From NCBI GenBank assembly GCA_025093555.1, contig JAIWNF010000004.1, positions 558,001 to 622,000 of the forward strand: 64,000 nt of DNA, read 5' to 3'. Each line of letters begins with the position of its first letter. Position 1 is the first letter of the stretch. This stretch comes from Circinella umbellata. Taxonomy: Eukaryota; Mucoromycota; Mucoromycetes; Mucorales; Lichtheimiaceae. The notes below the pieces were generated by a model. The model searched no databases. It saw only the letters and a program-made list of their open reading frames with translations, and was not told the DNA's origin. This document shows, in pieces, positions 50,185 through 60,548 of this stretch. The translations under genes and the position numbers were made by a program.

Positions 50185-52061
50185 AAAGCGTAGGTGGTCG
50201 ACTCTCTCTTTTTTGCTCTACCTGGTCTCATTCTCTTGGCTTTCAAGTTTCACCATGGCTCCGAACAATTCTCAGAAACGGTTACCGCTTACCGCTAAGG
50301 TCTCCACCGCCACTTACAAACCACCAACTTTTTCCGCACTCCTCAGTAGACTCCACTTCAATAATCGATCAAGAAATCAAGACCTTATTGGCGAAAGAGG
50401 CTATCGAACCCATCTCCCCTTGTACTCCGGGCTTCCGATCTCGCCTTTTCTTACTCCCGAAAAAGGATGGGGGCCTTCGTCCTGTACTCAACCTCAGACC
50501 ACTGAATCAATATCTACCAAAAATACACTTCAAAATGGAATCTTGGCCAACCATCACCAACATGCTACAACCAGGCGATTACCTCACATCGATCGATCTA
50601 AAAGATGCTTTTCATCACATTCCAATTCATCCTCAACATCGTCATCTCCTACAATTCCAATGGAGACAGAAACTTTATCAATACAAGGTGCTGCCGTTTG
50701 GCCTCAGCCTGTCACCTATCGTTTTCACGAAAACATTAAAACCACTTCTGAAATGGGCTCGGCGCCAAGGTATTCGATTGACAGCCTATATGGACGACCT
50801 TTTGATCATGGCCAAATCAGCTCCGAAAGCCCAAAAACATACTCAAATGATATCACAAAAATTACAAGAACTCGGCTGGCTTCTCAACATAGAGAAGTCT
50901 CAATTAATTCCAACACAAAATATCAATCATTTGGGCATGAGCATCAATACAACAACAATGATGATTTCAATTCCCGGCAAGAAAATTCGAACAATTCGAC
51001 GGCTAGCATATCAACTGCTCTATATGAAGATGATCCCATGGCCGAAGTTAGCACAGTTCATCGGCTCAGCCGTAGCAACTCAATTGGGGAATCAGCAAGC
51101 AAGATTTCGTACTCGGCATTTGTTGACCCGATTGAATCAAACTCGTCAGAAACAAATAGCTACAATCACAGCACCTATGCAACAAGAACTGGTATGGTGG
51201 ATTTCCCAACTTCAAGCTTGGAATGGATCCCATATCATACAACACCAACCAACAACCCAACTCTTCACCGATGCTTCGACCAGCGGCTATGGTATAGTTC
51301 AGAACAATATATACCTATCTGGCAAGTGGACTGCACAAGAACGGCATTACCATATCAACTATTTGGAACTTCTGACAGTCTGGAAAGCCTTACAAACTCC
51401 CAACTTAATCAATACACCGCACATACAACTGTGCATGGACAACATCAGTGCGATAGCATATATCCGTCATTTTGGCGGAACCAAATCAAAAATGCTCAAC
51501 TCCTTAGCCATGAGGATATGGAAATTTTGTTTTCAACACAATATAACACTCACCACGCTATATGTCCCATCAGCACAAAACCCAGCCGACTCGCCATCAC
51601 GTGCCATGACGACACAAAACGAATGGAAATTACCAGTAACAGTATATCACCAATTAAATCAACTTTGGGGTCCCCACCAGCTCGACCTCTTCGCCTCAGC
51701 AGCAAATCGACAGACCAAACAATTCGTCAGCTGGAATCATCACCCACAAGCACTTTGGACCAATGCATTCAGCAAACAATGGACGCACACGATGGGCCGC
51801 TTATATCTAGCCCCACCATGGAATCTGATATTACAGTGTCTACAACGGCTAATCCAACACCCACTCTCAGCAACATTGATTACACCGAATTGGCCCTCAG
51901 CCCCTTGGTATCCGCTCGCAACCCAACTCGCCTTACAGCCACCGATTGTCATCAGCACCACAACAAACGACCAAGATCTGTTGAACAAGAATCCCACTTG
52001 GACCTTACTAGCATGGAACCTAGGTGCAAAACGCTCAAATCAGCTTCTGGGGCCGCAATAG
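50184..52061 (+). CDS. DIRS reverse transcriptase / RNase H / methyltransferase-like polyprotein
   Basis: The frame is one base behind gag. Just after the gag stop it already reads SVGGRLSLFCSTWSHSLGF, the conserved DIRS N-terminal RT block. The RT core follows: SRLFLLPKKDGGLRPVLNLR, SIDLKDAFHHIPIHP, LPFGLSLSPIVFTK and YMDD at 50787-50798. RNase H begins LFTDASTSGYGIV (Asp at 51270) with YLELLTVWKAL and the metal residue in CMDNISAIAYI. The last part, QLDLFASAANRQTKQFVSW ... LYLAPPWNLI ... ITPNWPSAPWYP, matches the Dam-methyltransferase-like domain of DIRS elements. No ATG precedes the conserved RT block in this frame, so I give the frame limit rather than a start; expression by frameshift from gag is inferred. 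Confidence 0.88.
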   Translation, partial: KSVGGRLSLFCSTWSHSLGFQVSPWLRTILRNGYRLPLRSPPPLTNHQLFPHSSVDSTSIIDQEIKTLLAKEAIEPISPCTPGFRSRLFLLPKKDGGLRPVLNLRPLNQYLPKIHFKMESWPTITNMLQPGDYLTSIDLKDAFHHIPIHPQHRHLLQFQWRQKLYQYKVLPFGLSLSPIVFTKTLKPLLKWARRQGIRLTAYMDDLLIMAKSAPKAQKHTQMISQKLQELGWLLNIEKSQLIPTQNINHLGMSINTTTMMISIPGKKIRTIRRLAYQLLYMKMIPWPKLAQFIGSAVATQLGNQQARFRTRHLLTRLNQTRQKQIATITAPMQQELVWWISQLQAWNGSHIIQHQPTTQLFTDASTSGYGIVQNNIYLSGKWTAQERHYHINYLELLTVWKALQTPNLINTPHIQLCMDNISAIAYIRHFGGTKSKMLNSLAMRIWKFCFQHNITLTTLYVPSAQNPADSPSRAMTTQNEWKLPVTVYHQLNQLWGPHQLDLFASAANRQTKQFVSWNHHPQALWTNAFSKQWTHTMGRLYLAPPWNLILQCLQRLIQHPLSATLITPNWPSAPWYPLATQLALQPPIVISTTTNDQDLLNKNPTWTLLAWNLGAKRSNQLLGPQ

Positions 52062-52081
52062 CGATTGCCAATAAAACCAAA

Positions 52082-53035
52082 ATGGTTAATCCATCAACAA
52101 AAATCAGACAAGATGTGTACCAGCGTTGGTGTGAATTTACAGACTTAAACTTTATGGAACCAAATGTTTTTCATTTGACCAGCTTTCTTGCTTCGCAGTA
52201 TGAAACCAAGCATTGGAAAATTAGTACGGTCTTCGCCTATCAATCTTCTATTCTCGCTCTTTTTCCTACTGATCAAAGCAACCAGATACGTAATCATCAG
52301 CACTTCCAAGACTTCCAAAAAGGCTTACGTCAAGGCATAGTCCTTCCACAAAAATCATATGAATACGACTTACAACCAGCATTAAATTATATCATCTCAT
52401 TGGGTGACAATACGGGTATGACGATCGAACTCTTAACCGCCAAATTAGCATGGTTACTAGCAATGGTTGGTTTCCTACGTCCTTCTGACCTTGAACGTAT
52501 CGACCTCAATCAATGTTCTATTTCTTCTGAAAATATTCTCTCGCTTGTGATTGTCGCTCCCAAAGAAAAACGCAGTGGTATACGTATTACAAAAACCGTC
52601 GCTATACATCCCCATTCTGATCACCTGGTTTGTCCTGTCAACACTTACAAGGTGTATTGTTCTCGAGTTGCTTCTACTCTTGTTTCTGTTCCCCATCCGG
52701 TCTTTCCTCAAGTATCATTAGTACCGCTATTACGCTATGTCAACCATCATGATCAAGGCTTATCAAGTCAGCGTATCAGCAAATACATTAATCAAATCAT
52801 GAAGTTTGTTGGCCGTCCACCTGGAGCACCTCTTCCCAAGGCAAGAGCTTTAGGCGCTACTCTGGCAGCACAAGCAGGCGTGTCCGTTGAAAATCTTGTG
52901 GTACAAGGCAACTGGTCGTCAAGGAAAATGTTTGAACAATTTTACCGCATTTCCGTCCAAACTAAAGAGAATTTTACTTTAAGTACTCTGGATACACAGC
53001 CAAGGTCCCCGACAAGGATGTGTAATGTACAGTAA
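52082..53035 (+). CDS. DIRS tyrosine recombinase (317 aa)
   Basis: The integrase of the element, which inserts a circular DNA intermediate. The ATG at 52082 (MVNPSTKIRQDVYQRW) is the first one just before homology to the recombinase N-terminal SAM-like domain (FTDLNFMEPNVFHLTSFLAS). Catalytic residues seen are Arg133 (MVGFLRPSDLERI), Arg255 (LPKARALGATLAAQAG), W in VVQGNWSS and the nucleophile Tyr288 (MFEQFYRIS). The His of the HxxR motif is not present; Pro stands in its position. The frame is open far upstream, to 49343, beneath gag and RT, but that part has no recombinase homology. The last residues are encoded by the internal complementary region. Confidence 0.85.
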   Translation: MVNPSTKIRQDVYQRWCEFTDLNFMEPNVFHLTSFLASQYETKHWKISTVFAYQSSILALFPTDQSNQIRNHQHFQDFQKGLRQGIVLPQKSYEYDLQPALNYIISLGDNTGMTIELLTAKLAWLLAMVGFLRPSDLERIDLNQCSISSENILSLVIVAPKEKRSGIRITKTVAIHPHSDHLVCPVNTYKVYCSRVASTLVSVPHPVFPQVSLVPLLRYVNHHDQGLSSQRISKYINQIMKFVGRPPGAPLPKARALGATLAAQAGVSVENLVVQGNWSSRKMFEQFYRISVQTKENFTLSTLDTQPRSPTRMCNVQ

Positions 53036-53088
53036 CGACGACATAGGAAGTCGTCTACAACATTACACGACAAAGGGGACCTTGGCTG
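52995..53088 (+). repeat. DIRS internal complementary region
   Basis: 52995-53025 is the reverse complement of the element's left end and 53026-53088 that of its right end, so it mirrors the circle junction used to copy the terminal repeats. Confidence 0.92.
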
Positions 53089-53157
53089 TCCCCACCCTCC
53101 CTTCCCTTTATTTATTTATTTATTTTATTTTATTATTTATTATTACTGTTCTCATTC

Positions 53158-53274
53158 AAGAAGATAGAGATTATAGACTTAGAAAATATTTCTTTTTATA
53201 TTACATAATTAGTTCTCAGTAGTGAAATGTTTCGATTTAAATAAAGAAAGAATTGATCCACAGCCAAGGTCCCC
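53158..53274 (-). repeat. DIRS right inverted terminal repeat
   Basis: Reverse complement of 49172-49288. A unique right-end extension (53275-53323) follows and is also present in the internal complementary region. Confidence 0.93.
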
Positions 53275-53323
53275 TTTGTCGTGTAATGTTGTAGACGACT
53301 TCCTATGTCGTCGTTACTGTACA

Positions 53324-55313
53324 AAATGTAAAAAGCACTGAAATAATCTCACATCAATTCCTTTCTAAATACACAAATAATATTTCTACTACAATGACAC
53401 TTTATAAACAATATACAAATATAATAATCAAACATAATTTATTTATTCATAATCATATAATACACAATTTAACATCATATAACTTATCTACAAATACAGG
53501 AAAATACACATATATATAAAACTTACGTGTAATAGAAATAAGGATCTTTATCTTTTTATCTTGATATTATTTTTCATATACGTAATAAAATACCTGAAGG
53601 ATTCTCACAAGACCTATTCTGTTATCAATTTTTATCCTTACCTTATTTTCCTGTTAAATTCATATCCATAGATACCACAATAAATTGATTCCCTAACTCG
53701 CCTGAATTTGTGATTCTCCTGTATATTTCGTTATCAGATGCGAAAAGAATACCTATACGTATCCTGTTCCAAATAACTCCTTGTTCTCATTATGATAGAA
53801 CGTATCCGTCTTTTATACATATTATGTTGCCAACCTTTTCTCAATTCTTAAATCATTATGTAGCTGCTAAGAAAGATGTTTTTCCTCTCGTTGACAACAC
53901 TTGTATCGTTTCGTTAAGTTCGGATTTCTCTTTGTTGTTAAATAAGTTCACTCATAATTGGCGCGTTTTCGGTCCTCACAAACAACTAAGCTTCTCCACT
54001 CTATACAAAAACCAAATTTTTACCTTGACCATACCTTAATTAATAAATTAAGGAACTTCACTGACAGATGTTATGTCTTTCTTTAAACGGAACCGCAAGG
54101 TATTTGGATCGTCTTTTGCGATAGCGCTGTTTAAGGAGTGGAATCAAATCAAGTAAAAGTAGAAAGCGCAGACTGGCGTGCCATGATGAGATTTACAACG
54201 ATAACTCCATATTTATTTATTTTTGTATGTTGTTTATGAAAAAAAAAGAAAGCCAACACTGGGGTTATTTAAACAAGCTCACAGGATTGTAACCTGAAAA
54301 CAAGACGATTCCAAAAGAAGATTATTATTTAAAGACTGCAATACTATAATTTTTATATAATACATGAAAATAAAACTTTTACGTACAGGGTATCTATAAA
54401 TGTAAAAAGTGAACCAATTTTATAGATTTTTCTACTTTTATTTTGAACCATGCGGCAAGGTATCAACAAATTGATTCCTTTATTGTCATGTAACTGTAAT
54501 AGGAGATGTAATATTTGGTATCACTAGTTTTACACTTTAGTTGGTATCAATTGAAAACAGAAATACAATTAATAATTAAATAGAGCAAAAAGCAGAAACG
54601 AACGGGGTTGATACCAGGTATCGCTCTTTTTTCACTTCAGTTGATATCAATGGATACCAGGTACCACTCGTATTTCACTTTACTTGGTATCAAAGCTAAA
54701 ACTTCAAAATGCCAGACCCGCCCACTGATCTTTTAACTTTACAACTACCCCATAAACTACGACCTAGCACAGATTTGATCCCGCCGTTATAAACATGGTT
54801 ATCGCCGCTCTTATTAATCCAATTGCCAGAAATCACTACTCACCTCGGCCCAAACCGGACGATTTCGATGGTTCTTTATTTACCCAATTCTCCCAATGAC
54901 AATTTCCCTCCTGTACTAATTGAAGTCCAACACACGGATTTATGATCCATAGGAATTGTTGCTTAGCATATTATATGAAATTCATCATAGTCATAATAAA
55001 AAGTTACTTTTATAATTCTTCATATCTATAAATAATTATTATATAAATATTAAAAATACTAGAACTTTCTATATGCGAATACTTCATCCCTGTTGATGAA
55101 GAGAGTATTTCCACACTTATAAAAATCTCTGTGAAAACCCCAATCATATGAAAAATAAAATAAGTAGGCTGTTCATTATCGATCCATATAAATAAATAGA
55201 ACTTTTATGGCTTTAACTATTTTGAAAAATATAAATGTAGTAACTATAAAGAAAGAAAAAAAGAAGAGATTGAGGGAGAGAGTTTGAGATATAGAGAAAT
55301 TGAGAGAGAGAGA
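53324..55313. other. Repeat-rich intergenic region right of the DIRS element
   Basis: AT-rich. A 109-codon frame at 53710-54039 (SDAKRIPIRILFQITPC ... LNHYVAAKKDVFPLVDN) has no recognisable domain and no clear neighbours; it could be a decayed transposon piece. A group of 34-bp repeats at 54519-54694 is listed separately. Purine-rich sequence at 55250-55320 is the 3' region of the next minus-strand gene. Confidence 0.45.
54519..54694. repeat. Three copies of a 34-bp repeat bounded by GGTATC/GATATCAA
   Basis: Copies start near 54519, 54618 and 54660, with the form GGTATCnCT...TTTCACTTyAnTTGrTATCAA. Each begins with GGTAyC and ends in the near complement GrTATCAA, so each unit can fold back. 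Spacing is uneven (about 99 and 42 bp). Confidence 0.65.
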
Positions 55314-57638
55314 CTACGAAGGAAAGGGAGATCGTAGCTTTAGTTTCTTGCCCTTGACCACCACCGAGACCTTCTTGCTTTCCAACCAGGGAAGAAACTT
55401 GACACCGGCCCACTGCAAAAGTAATTCTTTATAAAAACGAACTGCATCGCTATCTCTGTCTTGATAAAGCAATGCGCGTACGGTAATAATATAAGCATTG
55501 CATGCAGGAAAAGTACTATAAGGTAGAGGCATAGAAAATTGAAGCGGCTGGCTTTTGATAAATTCAGGGTGGTGAAAGACATATTGGCCAATATAGTATT
55601 GGGGATTGCGTCTGCCTTGGTTCACTACAGTTTCACTTGCCTAAAAAAATAAAAAGGTCTTTATTAGTAAAATTCAAACCAGCTTAAAGAAATATACAAT
55701 TTAATATGCTACCTTGAATATTTCATTTATGTTATTAAAGAAATTATCAAATGATAATTCCTTTTGTTCATCATCACTGATCACAAAGCGAGTTTCTTGG
55801 CGATCCTGGTGAGCACCTTTCCTATTTCGATCTTGTTTGATGATGGTGTTCCATATACTAACCGCAAGCGAATCTGTAAATGACTTTATAACTGGCAATG
55901 ACACACCGAAAGATACTAAACGCAGTAATCCAGTGGCTTGTTCATCGTTAGAGCACAAGTTATACAAATCATCAGTTATGGAAACTGAATCAAACAGTGT
56001 AGCAGTAGTAGGAGAAGAAGATTGAGGTGCAAGTTGAGTCCGAGGCATAATGAAACCTGTCCTAGGACCAGCGGAAATTTGTACCCAGGTGTCGGAGTCA
56101 AATAACATAGCAAGATAATCAAGACTAAAAGGTCGCTTTGAAAGCAACCGTTCATCATTTGAAGTATCAAGCAGATCAACAAGAAAAAGAAGATCGGAAG
56201 AAGGACACTTGGGAGTACGGAGAAGGAAGGAAACATGGCGCCATTTATTTTGGTGAGGTGGACGGGAAAAAAGAGAGGAACCAATATAGCATGCCACTGC
56301 TAGAAGGGAAAGCGCCCCAGATCGATAACGTTCCAATCGGTCTGTTTGCAGATATGTGACAATTGTACCAATTGCACGCGAATAGGCTAACCAGAGACCA
56401 GCAATGTTTTCCGCGGACTCCCAATGCACAAACTTCGCTGAATCACTAAAATAGAACTATTAGTTAAGGTAAGAAGGTAAACTAGATGAGCAAAAAAAAA
56501 AGAGAACTTACACAGCTTTTTCGACAATTTCACCCCAACGAGTTACTAGTGAGGAACCATCCATGCGTAATTCCAGACGAGCGCCATAGCTCTCGTTGGT
56601 GATTATCGAACATGTTGTGGTAATATGATCCTATAAACACATGTTTAGGCATAGTCAGTTAAAAAGTATTCCAAATTATTTTATATACTGTAATATTAAA
56701 ATATAATGTACCTGAAAACTGGTAAACCCATCTGAGTTCAACCACATTGTATCAACATTGTAGTCCATGCCAAACCGGTGTGTAGAAAGACCACGACTTC
56801 GTGAATAAAATGGCTGCTTCACCTTGTGATACGCAACCATTTTTTTTAAACCAGGTAAAGCCGGTGTGGATCTTGGTGACGTTTTGTATTGAAAACCAAG
56901 CAGTGATCGGAAATTGGAGAAAGGATCTGGACCAAAGTTGTTTTTCAATAGGCTGGCATCTGAACCCCAAAACAACCGGATCAACTCCTCATGGACAAAA
57001 GGGCTATCAGTATTTTGATTGCCTGTTGTACGCCACAAACCAATCATTGGAGAAGAATCGAGATGATGGTGTTCAAATCCAACATCAACGACAGTTGTTT
57101 CAAGATCAATAAGAGACCAGTTCAAGTCACATAAAATTGATGATAAATCAATAGGCTCTTCATTCAAACTAAAGTGACTCTTGAGTCCAATGCCACTGGT
57201 GACAAACATGAAATCAGTAAAAGGAGAAAGTGCAACATCAAGGGATTCAGCAATAATACTTCGCATAGTATCAACCAATTCTTGTAGATATTGTGAATTC
57301 ATGAATGTTCCTTGAAAGAAAACTTGTCCATTTTTTTTTCGTTGCCTGGCTGCTTCGGTTTTATATGAGACACCAAAGTTTTGAAAGATAGGTGGCGGAA
57401 GAACACACAGGAGGGCAGGACGCAAGACACAGTTAACAAACTTTTCAAGTATCTCATATGGAATAAGATGGGAAAAACGGCCTCTGTGGTATAATGCAGG
57501 GAAAAGAATGTGGACCTATAATCTAAGTTAGCTAACAATATCTTAATATCGGAAAAAAACATATTTAAATAACAAATAACTTACTTTGTAGCGGGAGGAA
57601 TCACCAAAACGTGCAAACAAAGTATTTGGGGTATTTTG
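55314..57638 (-). CDS. Unrecognised conserved-looking protein; 5' end not found
   Basis: I cannot name this family. Exons on the minus strand read, in order: KRQNTPNTLFARFGDSSRYK (about 57579-57638), VHILFPALYHRGRFSHLIPY ... MWLNSDGFTSFQ (56712-57515), DHITTTCSIITNESYGARLE ... EKAV, then SDSAKFVHWESAENIAGLWL ... NNINEIFK (about 55712-56450), and ASETVVNQGRRNPQYYIGQY ... LKLRSPFPS with stop at 55314. The junctions keep frame with GT-AG introns, and amino acid use looks like a real globular protein of about 530 residues. Upstream of the first exon the frame meets a TAA with no ATG, so either a short 5' exon was missed or the gene is truncated. It lies inside the repeat-rich block, so an element-borne gene is possible. 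Confidence 0.6.
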
Positions 57639-58497
57639 TCTTTTCGTATATAAGTATAATATAGCGCGATTGGTTTAGATTGGTTCAGAATAAATATTGT
57701 ACTTCGAACTGATTCAAAGAAACAAAATAGAAGCATATTTCAATAAACGATGGCAATTGTAGAAAAGTACAAGGTAATTTTTGTTATAAATATAAAAATA
57801 AAATAAATAAATCCGTAATGTATAAGATAATATAGTAGATGAAAGCTTTTTATGGAGAGAAATATAAAAAATAGGGAAAAGAATACTTTTTGTTAAAAAA
57901 AGCCGAAATTATAAACAAAAAAAATATAAAGTGCTGTCACACATAATTCAACGCACAACCATACTATATTCTCTCACACCTTTATATATACATACACACA
58001 CACACACCTTATAGAATACTTCAATTAACATATATTACGTCCCAAAGGTTTATAGCTTCTCATTTCGGACTATTGTTTGTCTAATGAAGCGTTCAATGTG
58101 TGACTGAAGTACTTCGTATAAAGATATAAAATAAAGAAGAAATAATACACTACGTATGTAGTTGTATTTGAATAATAAATTGTATAATATATGATAGAAA
58201 TATATGGGTTGTGGGAGTTCTTATATTCAGGAATATTACGTCTGAATCCACAAAAGAGAAATCTTATAATGAGTTTAAGAGGCTTCATCCTCGAAGGAAA
58301 CTATTGTTAGGTCAATTTGATTATTGAAAGTCTAAAAGATTTTAAAGGTAAAGACTTAGAACTGAAGAAATGATTTATTTAAATTATTTTGAGGCTAATT
58401 ATACTATTTGCAATGACGGAGCATGATCCAATGATATCACGTAATTTGACTGTTTGTGATACTTTAACTGTGACAATAATAATACGAATAATAACTA
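57639..58497. other. AT-rich intergenic region
   Basis: Upstream of the unrecognised gene. Contains a CA microsatellite at about 57987-58008. No gene supported; short frames such as 58070-58288 are low-complexity. Confidence 0.45.
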
Positions 58498-58617
58498 GCG
58501 TTTACCTGCCTCGCTTCGCTTCGGGTCATTCAACGCAAAACACGTCGCAAGGGAGGGTAAGCCCCCCTTGACCCCCCAAAAAGGTGCTTCGCGCCTGGTA
58601 GCGACGTGCCCAAGGCT
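58498..58617. other. GC-rich island, unexplained
   Basis: About 120 bp far richer in G and C than its surroundings, with GCCTCGCTTCGCTTCGGG, a C-run pair (GCCCCCCTTGACCCCCC) and GTGCTTCGCGCCTGGTAGCG. It ends just before repeat copy B. No tRNA, rRNA or known terminus could be matched. Confidence 0.5.
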
Positions 58618-58623
58618 GTATAT

Positions 58624-59481
58624 ATATTACTAAACACCGCCCCTTTGATATGGTGTGATTTCACTATATGTAATTTAGTATAACAATGAAATCTTCAATG
58701 ATTTTTTTTCAACGTTCTTGAAGATGGGGAGGTTCAATTATTAGTATACAGTGGAAGCTCGTTCAATTTAAAATGAAAATTAGTATTCTCTTAAGAAAAT
58801 AAGATAGTGTGAAAGTTAATGAACCGTTTTTGACTGGTGCTCTTTGATATATCGCTGTTTTCTACGTATGAATTAAAAAATTGTGAGCAAATTACCGAGA
58901 TGTCATTATATTGTGTGTAACCATGTTTTTCTCAATTTCTTGATATTCGATACAGGCAGTATAGCTTTATCGGTAATAAGAAATGAAGCTCTGCTAATAG
59001 GTATATATTACTAAGATTTTTTGACACATTAATAAACGCCATACACATGTACATACTATTCGCCGTGGTAATAAAACTACGATATGGTATGAAGTTGTTT
59101 TGATTCTCGAAGAAATCATTACTTATGTTAAGCTCAAAATATTAATGAAAAAAAAAGAAGTAGGTACATATTACCCCTTTGTAATGTCATGGAATTAAGA
59201 ATGTAAAAATACGTACCGGGGAATCTAAGGATCTGCACCTGAAAGATCTCATAAAGATCTTATTAAGAGCAAGGTTCTCAAACCTTTAAGATGAAACACC
59301 TCTAGATACGTTCTTCAGATGACATACCCTCATAATAAACGATTCATATAAATAGACCCACTCGTACACAGAATAATAATCTTTATCTTCTTTCTCAAGA
59401 ATAAATACTGTTTCAAAGGACTTATCGTTTTTATTATATTATTTATTGTTGAATTAAACTATTATTCCATCGTACACTTCA
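58624..59481 (-). repeat. 850-bp dispersed repeat, copy B
   Basis: Same sequence and orientation as 46611-47454. It lacks the reading-frame fragment that continues copy A beyond the ATCGTACAC end, so on the minus strand the two copies share the 3' end but differ in 5' extent, as expected of 5'-truncated LINE copies. Confidence 0.88.
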
Positions 59482-60548
59482 CCCTTGTTCATTTGCTTTA
59501 ATACAGTAATCCGTAAAAAATTCAAAACTGAAAAATATTTTTCCGAGAAAGGTTGATTGATAATAATAGACAATAAAGTTTTGAAACTTCTCCGACTGTG
59601 TGCATAATGATAGATATATTTCGGTAATTTTTGTTTTAGGCAACGAATCCGGTTGACGGCCATTGGAAGGAGCAGAATAGTGTTGCATCATTTTTTTTAT
59701 ATACAATCTGAGTAATTAAGAATAAAATTTATGGTTGCTGTCTTATCTAACATATAGTTAAAAGAGAGGAGAAAAAAAAAACTTAAATTTAATTTTTTTT
59801 GTTCTTTCGTACAATAGCAACCTATCGTCAAAAATGGAAAGGTTTTTTTTCCACTGATTTAAAGAAGTTAACGTTATTTTCATTTATTTATTTTTTGCAA
59901 ACGATCACTATCTTTTAGAAAATAGAAAACGAAAAAAGAAAAATGCACCAAATATGAAATTTATGGGAAAGCAATTTTGTTCTTCATTTTTCTACATCAT
60001 TTGTTTTAAATGTATGAGCCCGTTTATAAGAGAAAAAATAATTAATATATGTTGTGTGGGAAGTAATAAGTAAAAAATTACGTTGATGATATGGGGTTGG
60101 TCCCACATAATAATTCCTCCAAGTGGATTGAGGTGGTACAGAAATTCTCTCGATTTGGTAATTTTTGAGGTACCGTTACCCCGGATTTAACACCGTTGGA
60201 AACACTCGGTATATTCCACATAAAATGAATGCGCGGGAACATAATGACATAGCAGTAATGCGTGAGAATGAGATTTTCATCTAAATGTTGGGTTAATATT
60301 TGATATAGTAATTTTCCATTCTATTTTGAGAGATGACAAATGTACAGATCAATAAATATATAAATATTTACTGTCTCTTATTTTCACAACTTTACTTTCA
60401 TTTTCACTTTTTATTTATCTTCCTTACCATAGCTTTGATAGCTTTTTTTTGTTTTATATTTTAAAATTATCTTATATTCCTTAATATTACATATTACATA
60501 AATTTATCATAACTTATTTTTCTCATCCCTTTAATATCTTCTTTTATC
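59482..60548. other. Intergenic region upstream of the first MFS permease
   Basis: AT-rich. Two overlapping minus-strand frames at 59454-59706 are judged chance openings. The last 150 bp before the permease ATG are pyrimidine-rich (CACTTTTTATTTATCTTCC) and likely promoter or leader. No known element recognised. Confidence 0.45.

Larger units (their letters stand above)
49157..53323 (+). mobile_element. DIRS-type tyrosine-recombinase retrotransposon, structurally complete
   Basis: All hallmarks of DIRS elements are present: inverted terminal repeats of 117 bp (49172-49288 and 53158-53274), an internal complementary region (52995-53088) that is the reverse complement of the two outer ends, gag, an RT/RNase H/methyltransferase-like frame and a tyrosine recombinase. 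The internal region fixes the ends: 52995-53025 matches the complement of 49157-49187, and 53026-53088 matches the complement of 53261-53323. The element is therefore 4167 bp, starting TTACACATCC and ending CTGTACA. The frames have no internal stops and the terminal repeats look identical, which suggests recent activity. Confidence 0.93.

Noticed and set aside
49343..53035. A single 1230-residue protein across the DIRS element
   Set aside because: Only the last third (from about 52082) has recombinase homology; the first 900 codons lie out of frame beneath gag and RT and read as non-globular text. Kept as a finding about frame openness, not as one gene.
53710..54039. 109-codon frame right of the DIRS element
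   Set aside because: No recognisable motif and no supporting exons. Mentioned in the intergenic entry only.
46611..59481. The two 850-bp direct repeats as LTRs of one 12.9-kb element
   Set aside because: The interval contains an unrelated complete DIRS element and another gene, no LTR-type gag-pol, and the flanking text differs as in 5'-truncated LINE copies.
59454..59706. Two overlapping minus-strand frames at the edge of repeat copy B
   Set aside because: They cross the repeat boundary, overlap each other in different frames and have no homology.
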